The notes under the pieces: model-generated
What the model was told of the DNA's origin: nothing
The model's input: only the letters and a program-made list of their open reading frames with translations
Database searches by the model: none
Translations under genes and position numbers: made by a program
In this document: positions 55,308 through 63,701 of the stretch, piece after piece
How positions within the stretch are numbered: the stretch's first letter is position 1
Layout: each line of letters opens with the position of its first letter
Source of the DNA: Pseudoalteromonas ulvae UL12
Lineage (GTDB): Bacteria; Pseudomonadota; Gammaproteobacteria; Enterobacterales; Alteromonadaceae
NCBI RefSeq assembly: GCF_014925405.1
Contig: NZ_AQHJ01000023.1
Coordinates: 124,001-188,000, forward strand
Direction: 5' to 3'
DNA: 64,000 nt

Positions 55308-56117
55308 CTATATAAATTTCATTAAGAACTTAGGGATTGGGAATGTCCTAAAATTCAAAATAGCACCTAAAATTGTCGCCCCACAATCTTCTAAATCGCT
55401 AATCAAGGCATTCAATGCGGGTAGCCTAGTTTCACCAGATTTAGTGACTAAAATAACACCATCTGACAAATGGAACAGAGACAAAAAGCTCGGCACACGA
55501 CTTAGCGGTGGCATATCAAAGACAATCCAACGGTAATTGTTTTTAACTATGAGCAATAAATTAGCAATGGTATTGAGTACGCCAGATGACTGAATCTCTT
55601 TTTCATTTATATGAAAGGTCAGGTGCGTAAACGAATAGTAAGTCAGGCCCTGAATAAATTGTTCTGCTGACACTTCTTTATTCATCACTTTAGAAAAATC
55701 TGCAGACGTTTTCTTTTTGGTCAGTTTAATGGATAAAAATAAGCAGGCTTGTTCGATATCGTAAGAAGATAATAACCGAGTGGCGTAATAGCCGATTGTG
55801 GTAGAACCCACTTTATTATTAACCCCCACAAACATTAATGTTTGTGATTCATCGCTGGCACTTGAAATTAGTCCCGATGTGACACGATTTAAAGAACGGA
55901 TCCATTGGGTGTTTTCAATTGGCTTGAGGTCATCGTTTTGCAAAACGGTCTTTGTTTTTTCTTCACTTTGTTCTGGTTCTGAGCTTTCAGTGATAATAGG
56001 TGTTTTTAAAGGCTCAAAGACCCGTTCAGAAAGGCGCACCTCAGGTTGCGCTGATTTATTATCGAGCTTGCCAAGCTGAGGATACAGTTTGTTCACAGTG
56101 TCGAATACGTTAGCCAT
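55308..56117 (-). CDS. CpsD/EpsG-like ATPase with degenerate P-loop
   Basis: The 269 residues resemble the CpsD/CapB part of bacterial tyrosine kinases: a variable N-terminus (1-85), then a MinD-like fold with FVGVNNKVGSTT at 96-108 and the aspartate strand WIVFDMPPLS at about 197-206. A normal protein would have GxxxGKST at the first site; here the lysine is replaced by serine and one or two residues are missing. The C-terminal tyrosine cluster is also absent. Kinase activity is therefore unlikely; a structural or regulatory partner of the Wzz protein is more probable. I chose ATG 56117 over the TTG at 56135. Confidence 0.8.
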   Translation of the reverse strand: MANVFDTVNKLYPQLGKLDNKSAQPEVRLSERVFEPLKTPIITESSEPEQSEEKTKTVLQNDDLKPIENTQWIRSLNRVTSGLISSASDESQTLMFVGVNNKVGSTTIGYYATRLLSSYDIEQACLFLSIKLTKKKTSADFSKVMNKEVSAEQFIQGLTYYSFTHLTFHINEKEIQSSGVLNTIANLLLIVKNNYRWIVFDMPPLSRVPSFLSLFHLSDGVILVTKSGETRLPALNALISDLEDCGATILGAILNFRTFPIPKFLMKFI

Positions 56118-56150
56118 TTCAAATACTCTGCTCAATTAATACAATCACAT

Positions 56151-57566
56151 TCATGCTGACATATCATCCAAAGAACCAAGGTAACGAATATTGGTTTTCG
56201 AAATAATATCGTTAGGCATCACCACACGTTGATCTAACGAATATGCAGCAATACACAGACCCATAGCTAGGAAAAACGCCAGCACAATAGCCATCAGCAT
56301 TATTTTGGTTTTTTGCGGGAACCACGGCACTAACGGTTTCACCGGACGTGTAGCAATTGACACGTTAGCAAATAAAGCCTGATCTTTTTCTAAGTTAATC
56401 CGAGCTTCTTCGCGCTTTGTGCTGTAAAGGGTATAGTTATTTTTAGCTAAATTATGCTCTAGCTGAAGTCTCTCAAGGTTGATCGATGAAGCTGTTAAAC
56501 GCCCGAGTTCAGCTTTAGCTTCGGCGACTTTCAGATCTAATTCTTTACTTTCAGCAATGCGCCCTTGCAGCTTTGTATCTAGCTCATCAATAATTTGTCT
56601 CATTTGTGAGTGGATTTGCTTATGCATATTTTTATACTGACTTTCAGCATCAATGACCGCTTTAGAGTCAGGTAAATAATCACTCATCGCTCGTTGTTTA
56701 TTAATGATAAGTTGAGCAATCGCTTTAGACATTTCAATTAGTGCAGGAAAGCTATCAAGAATTTCTCTTGGGATCCCCACCCACTTATCATCTCCACGAA
56801 TATTCTTTTTAGTTTTTGAAATTAAAACAATACGCTCACGTAATGAGCTTGTATCCATTGCAACTTCGGCTTTTCGGTATTCAAGGTTTCGGATCAACTG
56901 CAACAAGTTTTCTTTTTGTAATTGCGGGTTCGCCACATTTACACGCTGACTTTCATCTGCAAGGTCATTGGTTAACTGCTTAAATCGGGATTGAAAGGTG
57001 CTGGTTTGCTTATCAAAAAAGTCCAAACTTGATTTAGATGTCTGATTAACATTGATGTGATAAGAAATATAGGTATCAATGATGGTATTTAATTGACTTA
57101 CAATTTCATCAGGGTTACCACCACGAAGTTTCAGTTGAATGATATTCGATAATGATAATGGCTCAGCTTTAAAGGCACCAGAGAGCTTAAACACAGCTTT
57201 TTGCAGAGCCAACTCATCATCATGGCTGGCCAAGTCATGTGCCAGTACCACATTGGTCATGACAGGCTCAGATTTGAGTAACTCAATGACAGTATTAATC
57301 ATTTGAGAGTCAACACGGTTTTCATAGTTAACTCGCGAAACATCTTTATCAAATACGACCGGTGTTTCAATTTGCGGTTTAATAACTAATTTTGCATTGA
57401 CTTCGTAAATTGGTGGATACAACAAAACAACAGCAAGTGCAGTGAGCACCACAGCACAAAAACTGACGATAAACAGCGTTTTTTTAATAAAGAAGATACT
57501 AACAATATCTCTTATTGTTTGATTTTGTTCTTTTTGCTGCAATTTATTTGATGCTATCGGTTCCAT
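56151..57566 (-). CDS. Wzz-type polysaccharide chain-length determinant (polysaccharide co-polymerase)
   Basis: The 471 residues have two membrane helices (about 31-52 and 418-442), with a long periplasmic coiled coil between them. YPPIYEVNAKLVIKP follows the first helix, and the proline-rich PVKPLVPWFPQK precedes the second, both hallmarks of PCP proteins. No kinase domain is fused, so the separate CpsD-like protein next door is its natural partner. It lies between the export gene (3-base gap) and the CpsD-like gene. Confidence 0.9.
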   Translation of the reverse strand: MEPIASNKLQQKEQNQTIRDIVSIFFIKKTLFIVSFCAVVLTALAVVLLYPPIYEVNAKLVIKPQIETPVVFDKDVSRVNYENRVDSQMINTVIELLKSEPVMTNVVLAHDLASHDDELALQKAVFKLSGAFKAEPLSLSNIIQLKLRGGNPDEIVSQLNTIIDTYISYHINVNQTSKSSLDFFDKQTSTFQSRFKQLTNDLADESQRVNVANPQLQKENLLQLIRNLEYRKAEVAMDTSSLRERIVLISKTKKNIRGDDKWVGIPREILDSFPALIEMSKAIAQLIINKQRAMSDYLPDSKAVIDAESQYKNMHKQIHSQMRQIIDELDTKLQGRIAESKELDLKVAEAKAELGRLTASSINLERLQLEHNLAKNNYTLYSTKREEARINLEKDQALFANVSIATRPVKPLVPWFPQKTKIMLMAIVLAFFLAMGLCIAAYSLDQRVVMPNDIISKTNIRYLGSLDDMSA

Positions 57567-57569
57567 TAT

Positions 57570-57977
57570 TTAATCACCACTATGGATAAAGTTGACCGAC
57601 TCAGAAAGACTATAAATCAGCCCTAAATCAGCTGGTATCATCCGTCTTATCGTTTCGCCTAAAACAGCAGCTCGCCCTAGTCGGCTTGTTGGGACATAAA
57701 TAATGTCGGCTTGGCGCAACAGCGTGTCTTTACCTAAATTTCCCGAGTCAAATATATTTTCAATATCAATAATTCTGCCAACCGCGTTATTTCGCTCATC
57801 ACGGGTAATCAGTAAGGTATCAGATGTGACCGCATTTGGCCTAAACCCTTTGGCCATTGCTACGGCTTGCGTCACCGTTGTAGGACCTTGAAGCTGATAA
57901 TAACCTGGCTCATTAACCGCTCCCATAATATAAACACGATTACCCACCGCATTAATTAATGTCACGGATGTGAACAT
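57570..57977 (-). CDS. Wza-like export protein, C-terminal fragment (frameshifted)
   Basis: The 135 residues continue the upstream fragment in another frame. The frame already reads FPG before ATG 57977, and no ribosome site precedes that ATG, so it is unlikely to be an independent start. The content is SLBB-type: VYIMGAVNEPGYYQLQGPTT, VTQAVAMAKGF and DIIYVPTSRLGRAA, which form the ring domains at the C-terminus of polysaccharide export proteins. Together with 57962-58576 it makes one protein of about 335 residues. Confidence 0.75.
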   Translation of the reverse strand: MFTSVTLINAVGNRVYIMGAVNEPGYYQLQGPTTVTQAVAMAKGFRPNAVTSDTLLITRDERNNAVGRIIDIENIFDSGNLGKDTLLRQADIIYVPTSRLGRAAVLGETIRRMIPADLGLIYSLSESVNFIHSGD

Positions 57978-58576
57978 ACCAGGGAAATTTTTTGATACTC
58001 ATCATTGATATTTGCTTGAATATCTTCCACAGCCATGCCGGCGACCCGCAAGGGCTCTAACAGAGGGATTGCAATACGACCATCGGGCTGCACCAATGCG
58101 AGACGACTTTGTCCTCTGGTGGCTGTTTTAATTGCTTCTTTTAATTCACGGATACTTTCTCCATAGCGAATGAGCGCTACAGTGCAATTGGGGTTACGAA
58201 GTATTGGTTCGTACTTTTGCGTAATACGCTCAGCTAATTCCATCGGCGTGAGACCAAATGCATCAATATCACCAATGTGCGGGACTGTCACACGACCATC
58301 TGGTCTGACATTAAGGGAGCGATCAAATTGTGGGTAATGAGGAAACTCGACTCGAATCTGATCACCTACAGCAATGCGATACACGTCTTGTTTTCTCACA
58401 TCAATATGATAAGACACCTCAATTTGATCACCTGCAGAAATCATGTAATCATGGCTTAGGTACAAAATTTTATCGTCGTATATTTGCCTATTATTATCAA
58501 TACTCGCGGGGCCATGAGGCGAAGTACAAGAAATTAAAAAAGCTAACATGAACGCTATAAATATCAATTTATGCAT
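57962..58576 (-). CDS. Wza-like polysaccharide export lipoprotein, N-terminal fragment (frameshifted)
   Basis: The 204 residues begin with a lipoprotein signal (lipobox LISC, Cys17) and the Poly_export domain: two copies of the opening motif (ISAGDQIEVSYH and IAVGDQIRVEFP), then VRPDGRVTVPHIGDIDAFGLTP, and an SLBB segment with VQPDGRIAIPLLEPLRVAG. After NDEYQKI the sequence turns into LVCSHP and stops. In the -1 frame it continues as FPGMFTSVTLINAVG. One base appears to be missing in the tract AAAAAATTTCCC (about 57979-57990). It is first in the minus-strand export operon. Confidence 0.8.
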   Translation of the reverse strand: MHKLIFIAFMLAFLISCTSPHGPASIDNNRQIYDDKILYLSHDYMISAGDQIEVSYHIDVRKQDVYRIAVGDQIRVEFPHYPQFDRSLNVRPDGRVTVPHIGDIDAFGLTPMELAERITQKYEPILRNPNCTVALIRYGESIRELKEAIKTATRGQSRLALVQPDGRIAIPLLEPLRVAGMAVEDIQANINDEYQKISLVCSHP

Positions 58577-58918
58577 TTAGATGAGATTCTCCGACTGATA
58601 ACAAATATCCCTAAATAGTCGCTATTTATTTTAAGTCTAATACTATTCAGTATAGGGTAGTTATATTGTTATCTAATGTAACCTAATTACTGATATATAA
58701 CAATAATGTATTAGATTTGAGCCCTAACTAAAGATAATCAACTCTCATTACCTCAAGTCTAAGCCGCTATTTAGCCGCATTTGAGCAATTATTACACTGT
58801 ATTACATAACAATCATAGCTTATCTAACTTGTAAAAAAAAAGGTAGATAACTATTCAAAACAACAAATTATGATATGATTCTAGGACTATTTCCAGCTTC
58901 GACATAAGTGCATACTCA
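58577..58918. other. Divergent intergenic region with repeated TTATCTAA motifs
   Basis: This 342-base A+T-rich gap separates the export operon from the OmpA-like gene. TTATCTAA occurs at 58669-58676 and 58820-58827. TAGATAA (58844-58850) is the inverse of the second copy, and ATTAGAT (58710-58716) the inverse of ATCTAAT (58671-58677). TATTGTTAT (58664-58672) and ATAACAATA (58697-58705) form a 9-base inverted repeat. A -10-like TATGAT is at 58874-58879. No gene is visible. It probably carries both divergent promoters and regulator sites. Confidence 0.5.
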
Positions 58919-59860
58919 ATGATAAATTTACTCAAAAACGTTACCTTATTGACTCTGCTTCTCTTAGCAGGCTGTTCAAATGTCGACGATGCAAATCACC
59001 ATCACTCTCATCACTATGAACCAGAAGGGCTTTACCAAGAAGATTACTCAAGTTTTTATTACTACTTATATGAAGGTTACTTGGGTTTAGCAAAGCAAGA
59101 AGACAATGAAAATGATGTTGATGATTTTGAGTTATTTTCCGATAAAGCACAGCGCGTAAAAGACGGTCGAATTGTTGATCCTCAGCATCTCAATATGCGC
59201 AGAATTCCCGAAAAACATGTCCAAGAGCTTCGAGAAGCCAGACAACGGCTCCTAACTGCCTTTTATCAAGGAAGCAAAGAAAAACAGCCAAAAGAATCAG
59301 CTTATGCTCAAGTGATGTTTGATTGTTGGATGCAAGAACAAGAAGAAAATTTTCAACAACATGATATCGATGTATGTAAAAGCCAGTTTTATGATGCATT
59401 AGCGTTACTCTCACCTGCACCACTTAATCCTGCTCCTGAAGTTATTGCTAAAAATGCTCCAGAGCAACCCTGCGCATGTGATAAACAACCTGTTTTACCT
59501 CCTGAGCCAAAGAAAGCCCCAGTTAATCCACCGGTATTTATTATCTATTTTGATTTTGACAAGGATAATTTAACCTCTAAAGCCATCGCTACAATTAATG
59601 AAATTAAACAAGCAAATGAAACGTGGCAGCCGAGTCGAATTATTTTGTCAGGCCACACTGATTTAGCTGGCTTAAATACTTATAACGAAGGCCTTTCTAA
59701 TCGTCGGGTAGAGAATGTTAAAAATGGCTTAATCCTCACCGGTATCGACGCTAGCAAAATTGAATTTAACTGGCTAGGCGAGCGCCACCCTGCCATTAAA
59801 ACACCTGATGGTAAGCGCAAAGCCGAAAATAGGCGGGTAGAAGTTCACCTTGAACTATAG
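58919..59860 (+). CDS. OmpA-family lipoprotein
   Basis: The 313 residues start with a lipoprotein signal (LLLLAGC, Cys19). A histidine-rich stretch follows (NHHHSHHYEPEG), then an acidic middle region with two cysteines, a proline-rich linker (QPVLPPEPKKAPVNPPV), and a C-terminal OmpA peptidoglycan-binding domain: IYFDFDKDNLTSKA, SGHTDLAGLNTYNEGLSNRR and GERHPAIKTPDGKRKAENRR. It should tether the outer membrane to the cell wall. It is 15 bases before the asparagine-synthase-like gene, and the pair is divergent from the export operon, so a link to polymer export or surface retention is possible. Confidence 0.85.
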   Translation: MINLLKNVTLLTLLLLAGCSNVDDANHHHSHHYEPEGLYQEDYSSFYYYLYEGYLGLAKQEDNENDVDDFELFSDKAQRVKDGRIVDPQHLNMRRIPEKHVQELREARQRLLTAFYQGSKEKQPKESAYAQVMFDCWMQEQEENFQQHDIDVCKSQFYDALALLSPAPLNPAPEVIAKNAPEQPCACDKQPVLPPEPKKAPVNPPVFIIYFDFDKDNLTSKAIATINEIKQANETWQPSRIILSGHTDLAGLNTYNEGLSNRRVENVKNGLILTGIDASKIEFNWLGERHPAIKTPDGKRKAENRRVEVHLEL

Positions 59861-59875
59861 TGGTTTTGACTCGCT

Positions 59876-61699
59876 ATGAGTGACTTTTTATTAGGGCAAC
59901 ATTCTTCTTATCCTATTGAGAATAAAGCCAAAAACAGCTTTACGTCTTTTGCTGAGCTCTACACTCATCATGATAAAGTGATGAGTGTCAGCCTTTCAAG
60001 AAATGAATGCGACAGTATTTGGGCGCCCATAGCGGATCCAAAAACACAAACTCACATGTTTATATTAGGCCGGCCCAGCCTTGAAAATTCGCAAATATTG
60101 AATCATGTTGCTCAAGAAAAAAAACAAGCATGCCTCACTAAGTACCTACTGGATAATTGGCTAAGCAATCAAACCGATTTTCATACCTATTTAAATGGCT
60201 ATTTCGCAATCATCATTGTCACCCAACAGCAGATCCATGTTTTCACTGATAAATTGGGCGTCTACCCTGTTTTTAAATCAAGACATTCGCCTACTTTAAA
60301 ACTGGCTTCACACCCAGACAACTTAACGGCTTGGCTGCACGATGAAGAAATGACAGTGACCCTCAATATGCAGGCCCTCGCCGAAACACTGGCAACAGGC
60401 AGTAGTTTCAGCCAAGCTTCTTTTTATAACGAAATAGATGCATTAAAACCAGCGACTCACTACGTGTTTCATCTTGAACAAGAAACATATACCGAATCCA
60501 GTCAACCTTACTGGTCCATTGAACAACAAAAACTGCAGCAGCCTCAAAAAAAATGGTCGCAAGATATTGCGCAAGCTATTACCAATGCAATGGCCAAACG
60601 GACCCATCAGTTCAGTAAAAAAAATGCTTTGCTGTTAAGTGGTGGTGCGGACTCTCGTGCGATCTTATTTGCTCATCCCCATCCAAATCAGCTTTGCACT
60701 ATTACTTTCTGTGATGCTTACAACGCTGAAGCGAATACCGCTAAAAAACTAGCAAATATTGCTCAATCTTCCCATCAGATTTGGTTTAGAGATTATGACC
60801 ACTATGGTCACGCCTTTACAGAGTCCATTAAAACTACGGGCGGATTGTGGTCAATCAAAGACGCCCATTATTTAAGCTTCAAAGAAAAGTTAGTTAATAA
60901 CCACTGGGACACTATTTTTACTGGTTGTTATGCTGATTATTTACTGAAAGGTTTAGGTATCAATAAAAAGCACACTCAGTTTCTTGGTAAGCCAATTCCG
61001 TTATATGTTCGTGCGCCAATGACAAGTCACTTTTATCAACCTCATTTTACACTGAATGACAATTGGCAACCGCAGTTAAATGCTTCACTGAATCAATACT
61101 ATGAGTTTGAACAGACGACTGTCGATAAACTTGAAAATAAACGCATTAGCCCTCTTTACAAAGAAGCGGATGCTATGGGTCGACTTTACCTCATGCGCTG
61201 CACTGCTTGGGAATCTATATTTTGTGACAATGAAATTATCGACCTGTATTGCAAAATGCCTGCTGATATTAAACTCAATTACCGAACGTTTGCTGAGGCT
61301 GTACAAAGCATAGTTCCTGAAAAAGCAAAAAAGGTGATTAACAATAATCATGGCGGTCGTTTAGACGCATCGGAATTCGGTATTAAGTGTCGCTATTTAC
61401 TGCGTCGATTTAAAAGCAAAGTGCTACGAAAGTTACGCCCCAAGACAACCTCTATAGCCACTCAGGCTTCTTGGCCAAACTTTGTTTCTTACATTCAACA
61501 TAGCGCAGAGTTTAAACATCATTGGCAGTCTGTGTCGCCCCAAGCACAAACGCTGATAAAATCTATGTTGGCGCACGATCCTTGGCTTAAGCCTTTGCAT
61601 GAATGGAACGACGATAACAACGATTTAATTTTAAGGGCATTAACCATTGGTTTATGGCTTGATTTAACGGCTAACACTCATCAATACCTGCAAAATTAA
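59876..61699 (+). CDS. Asparagine-synthase-like protein without the glutaminase cysteine
   Basis: The 607 residues show a degenerate class II amidotransferase region (about 1-200, with LNGYFAIIIV and FTDKLGVYPVF) and an AsnB-type PP-loop domain (ALLLSGGADSRAILFA, SGGADS at 255-260; later IFTGCYADYLLKGL). The protein begins MSDFLLG, so the nucleophilic Cys2 needed to release ammonia from glutamine is missing. AsnB-like proteins without this cysteine are frequent in surface-polysaccharide loci and may amidate uronic acids with free ammonia or another amine. The substrate is not known here. Confidence 0.85.
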   Translation: MSDFLLGQHSSYPIENKAKNSFTSFAELYTHHDKVMSVSLSRNECDSIWAPIADPKTQTHMFILGRPSLENSQILNHVAQEKKQACLTKYLLDNWLSNQTDFHTYLNGYFAIIIVTQQQIHVFTDKLGVYPVFKSRHSPTLKLASHPDNLTAWLHDEEMTVTLNMQALAETLATGSSFSQASFYNEIDALKPATHYVFHLEQETYTESSQPYWSIEQQKLQQPQKKWSQDIAQAITNAMAKRTHQFSKKNALLLSGGADSRAILFAHPHPNQLCTITFCDAYNAEANTAKKLANIAQSSHQIWFRDYDHYGHAFTESIKTTGGLWSIKDAHYLSFKEKLVNNHWDTIFTGCYADYLLKGLGINKKHTQFLGKPIPLYVRAPMTSHFYQPHFTLNDNWQPQLNASLNQYYEFEQTTVDKLENKRISPLYKEADAMGRLYLMRCTAWESIFCDNEIIDLYCKMPADIKLNYRTFAEAVQSIVPEKAKKVINNNHGGRLDASEFGIKCRYLLRRFKSKVLRKLRPKTTSIATQASWPNFVSYIQHSAEFKHHWQSVSPQAQTLIKSMLAHDPWLKPLHEWNDDNNDLILRALTIGLWLDLTANTHQYLQN

Positions 61700-61700
61700 G

Positions 61701-62465
61701 CTAAGCAGATACCCCGAAAAGTTTCGCCTTTAAGATCCGATACAAAAACAGCGGGTTGCCTAATACATACCTTCGCCAAGTCTTTTTGGGCTCGACAAAC
61801 AGCCGATACAACCACTCTAAACCGTTATCAGTCATCCACTTTGGCCCTCTGGCAATATTGCCAGTGTAGACGCGATGAAACGCACCCGTGGCGATTTTAA
61901 CCGATGCATTCAATAAGTGTGCATTCTCGGCAATCCACTTCTCCTGAATTGGCATACTCATGCCAACTAATATGATCGAAGCATGTGAGCGATTAATTAA
62001 ATCAATCACTTGCTGGTTCTCTTCACCTGTTCGCGAAAAAAATCCATGGTGAAAGCCCGCTAACGCACAGTGTGGATGGCGTTTTTTTAGCTCCTCCTCA
62101 AAAGCATGCCCTTGCTCTTGTTCATCACCGAGTAAAAAAATAGACCAATTATTTTGGCTACAGAGTTCAAATAAATCATCGAGCCAATCCATTGGCGTCA
62201 TACGCTGGCCAACTTCGAGTCCTAACAACTTAGCGCCAATCTTAACGCCCATCCCATCGACAAACACCAAATCCCCCGAGTTTAAAACCTGCTTAAAATC
62301 AGGATCACTGTAGGTTAGATTCATAGCGTGGATATTGAGGTTATAAATATTGATCGGCTCATCATGTTCGATCTGATTTGAAATAACCTCAAAGAGCTCT
62401 GATTGATTGATAACGTGGTAATTAATCGATAAAAGCGACTGGGTTTCGAAGGGCTTAAGCAGCAT
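61701..62465 (-). CDS. WecG/TagA/CpsF-family glycosyltransferase
   Basis: The 254 residues match GT26: a conserved INIYNLNIHAMNL and FVDGMGVKIGAKLLG (near 70-84), SIFLLGDEQEQ, and the LVGMSMPIQEKWI motif with GATGAFHRVYTGN-like text (IATGAFHRVYTGN) in the C-terminal half. Members transfer ManNAcA or ManNAc to lipid-linked intermediates. The short C-terminal tail RLFVEPKKTWRRYV is typical and binds the membrane. It follows the GT4 gene by 8 bases and abuts the asparagine-synthase-like gene tail to tail. Confidence 0.9.
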   Translation of the reverse strand: MLLKPFETQSLLSINYHVINQSELFEVISNQIEHDEPINIYNLNIHAMNLTYSDPDFKQVLNSGDLVFVDGMGVKIGAKLLGLEVGQRMTPMDWLDDLFELCSQNNWSIFLLGDEQEQGHAFEEELKKRHPHCALAGFHHGFFSRTGEENQQVIDLINRSHASIILVGMSMPIQEKWIAENAHLLNASVKIATGAFHRVYTGNIARGPKWMTDNGLEWLYRLFVEPKKTWRRYVLGNPLFLYRILKAKLFGVSA

Positions 62466-62473
62466 ACGCTTCC

Positions 62474-63700
62474 TTATTGATGGCTTAACTTTGTCAGTAA
62501 ATCAGCAAATTTATGGGTGTTTTTCACTAAATTAAAATGAGCATGGATATGTGATTGAGCGAAAATACGTTGTGTATTGGCTTTTTCAGGCTGCTCAATC
62601 AAGGTGCAGATCGCTTCAGAGACTGATTGAGCGCTATTGGCTGCAGTTAACTCTCCGGCTTGGCCAAACGCTAATAATTCAGGAATACCACAAATATTAG
62701 GAGCGATGACAGGTAAGCCGATACTCATCGCTTCCATTAATACTAATGGCATGCCTTCAGTGATACTGGTCATAACAAAAATATCAGCACAGTGATAACT
62801 AGCTAACACTTCTTTGTGGTACTTTGCACCTAACAATGTCACGTTATTGTCTAAAGCGCGCTCTTTTATCAAACACTCTAAAGATCCTCGTTTAGGCCCT
62901 TCACCAATAATCTCGCACTGCACGTCAACCCCTTGATTAACAAGCAGTGCACAGGCCTCAATTAAAATATGCTGCGCTTTATGCTCAGATAAACGCCCAA
63001 CATTAATTATCTTAATCCGTGAAGGCGCATTACTGTCAACGCTGTTCTCAGGCGCTGCCACAAGCGGTGAACTGTCCGCAACGCCAAGTGGGATCACCTC
63101 GGCAGAGGTGAGATTAATATTTGGGAATGTCTGTGTGATGAAGTCTAAGTTATATTGCGAAATAGAAATAATTTGATCAGCTTGGCTCAACTTAAGTTCA
63201 AGATCTGCAACAGAATCAAATGTTAAATCTGCACCATGTAAAGTCATTGAATACGGTGTTTTTTGTAACCATTTAAGCCACATTGCAATGGCTGTTGCAC
63301 CATAAGTGAAGTGGCTGTGCACCCATTTTACATTCGGATAAATCCGCCGCACTAATAACGCACCGGTAAAATGTGCTAAAGAGACCGACTTTTTTTCTTC
63401 TAACTTAAGAATCCGTAATAAGCTGGTTATATACAAAAGCGGTGCAGTGATAAAAAAAGATAAATGCGCACATAAAATATAAAAAATCGAAGCATTCGAC
63501 AAATAAGTGACAGCATCAAGCGACGCCCGCATATGCGGATGAACATCAGATAGTGCAGGCTTGTTATTTGAAACAATACCAAATTCAAACCCTTTATCTG
63601 TCAGTACTTGATACTGATCAAAGATAAACGTTTCACTTAAAATCGGGTACACAGAATTGAGAAATACAACTTCTGCGTGTTGATTCGAAAAGGAGCTCAC
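62474..63700 (-). CDS. GT4-family glycosyltransferase
   Basis: The 408 residues form a GT-B fold with an N-terminal domain containing WVHSHFTYGATAIAMWLK and SMTLHGADLTF, and a C-terminal Glycos_transf_1 domain with IKIINVGRLSEHKAQHILIEA and SITEGMPLVLMEAMSIGLPV, holding the Glu-x7-Glu element. A hydrophobic stretch (FYILCAHLSFFITAPLLYI) in the N-terminal half suggests membrane contact. It lies one base after the sugar transferase and eight bases before the WecG-like gene, so the three are one operon. Confidence 0.9.
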   Translation of the reverse strand: MSSFSNQHAEVVFLNSVYPILSETFIFDQYQVLTDKGFEFGIVSNNKPALSDVHPHMRASLDAVTYLSNASIFYILCAHLSFFITAPLLYITSLLRILKLEEKKSVSLAHFTGALLVRRIYPNVKWVHSHFTYGATAIAMWLKWLQKTPYSMTLHGADLTFDSVADLELKLSQADQIISISQYNLDFITQTFPNINLTSAEVIPLGVADSSPLVAAPENSVDSNAPSRIKIINVGRLSEHKAQHILIEACALLVNQGVDVQCEIIGEGPKRGSLECLIKERALDNNVTLLGAKYHKEVLASYHCADIFVMTSITEGMPLVLMEAMSIGLPVIAPNICGIPELLAFGQAGELTAANSAQSVSEAICTLIEQPEKANTQRIFAQSHIHAHFNLVKNTHKFADLLTKLSHQ

Positions 63701-63701
63701 C

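Noticed and set aside
57979..57990. Programmed -1 frameshift heptamer (X XXY YYZ) in the export gene.
   Set aside because: In the zero frame the codons are CAA AAA ATT, so the A-site codon cannot re-pair after a -1 slip. Mutation, phase variation or sequence error fit better, although a weak slip on A6 cannot be excluded.
47363..58918. JUMPstart/ops element for RfaH-dependent transcription of the polysaccharide operons.
   Set aside because: I looked for GGCGGTAG-type sequence before uxs and before the export gene and saw none.
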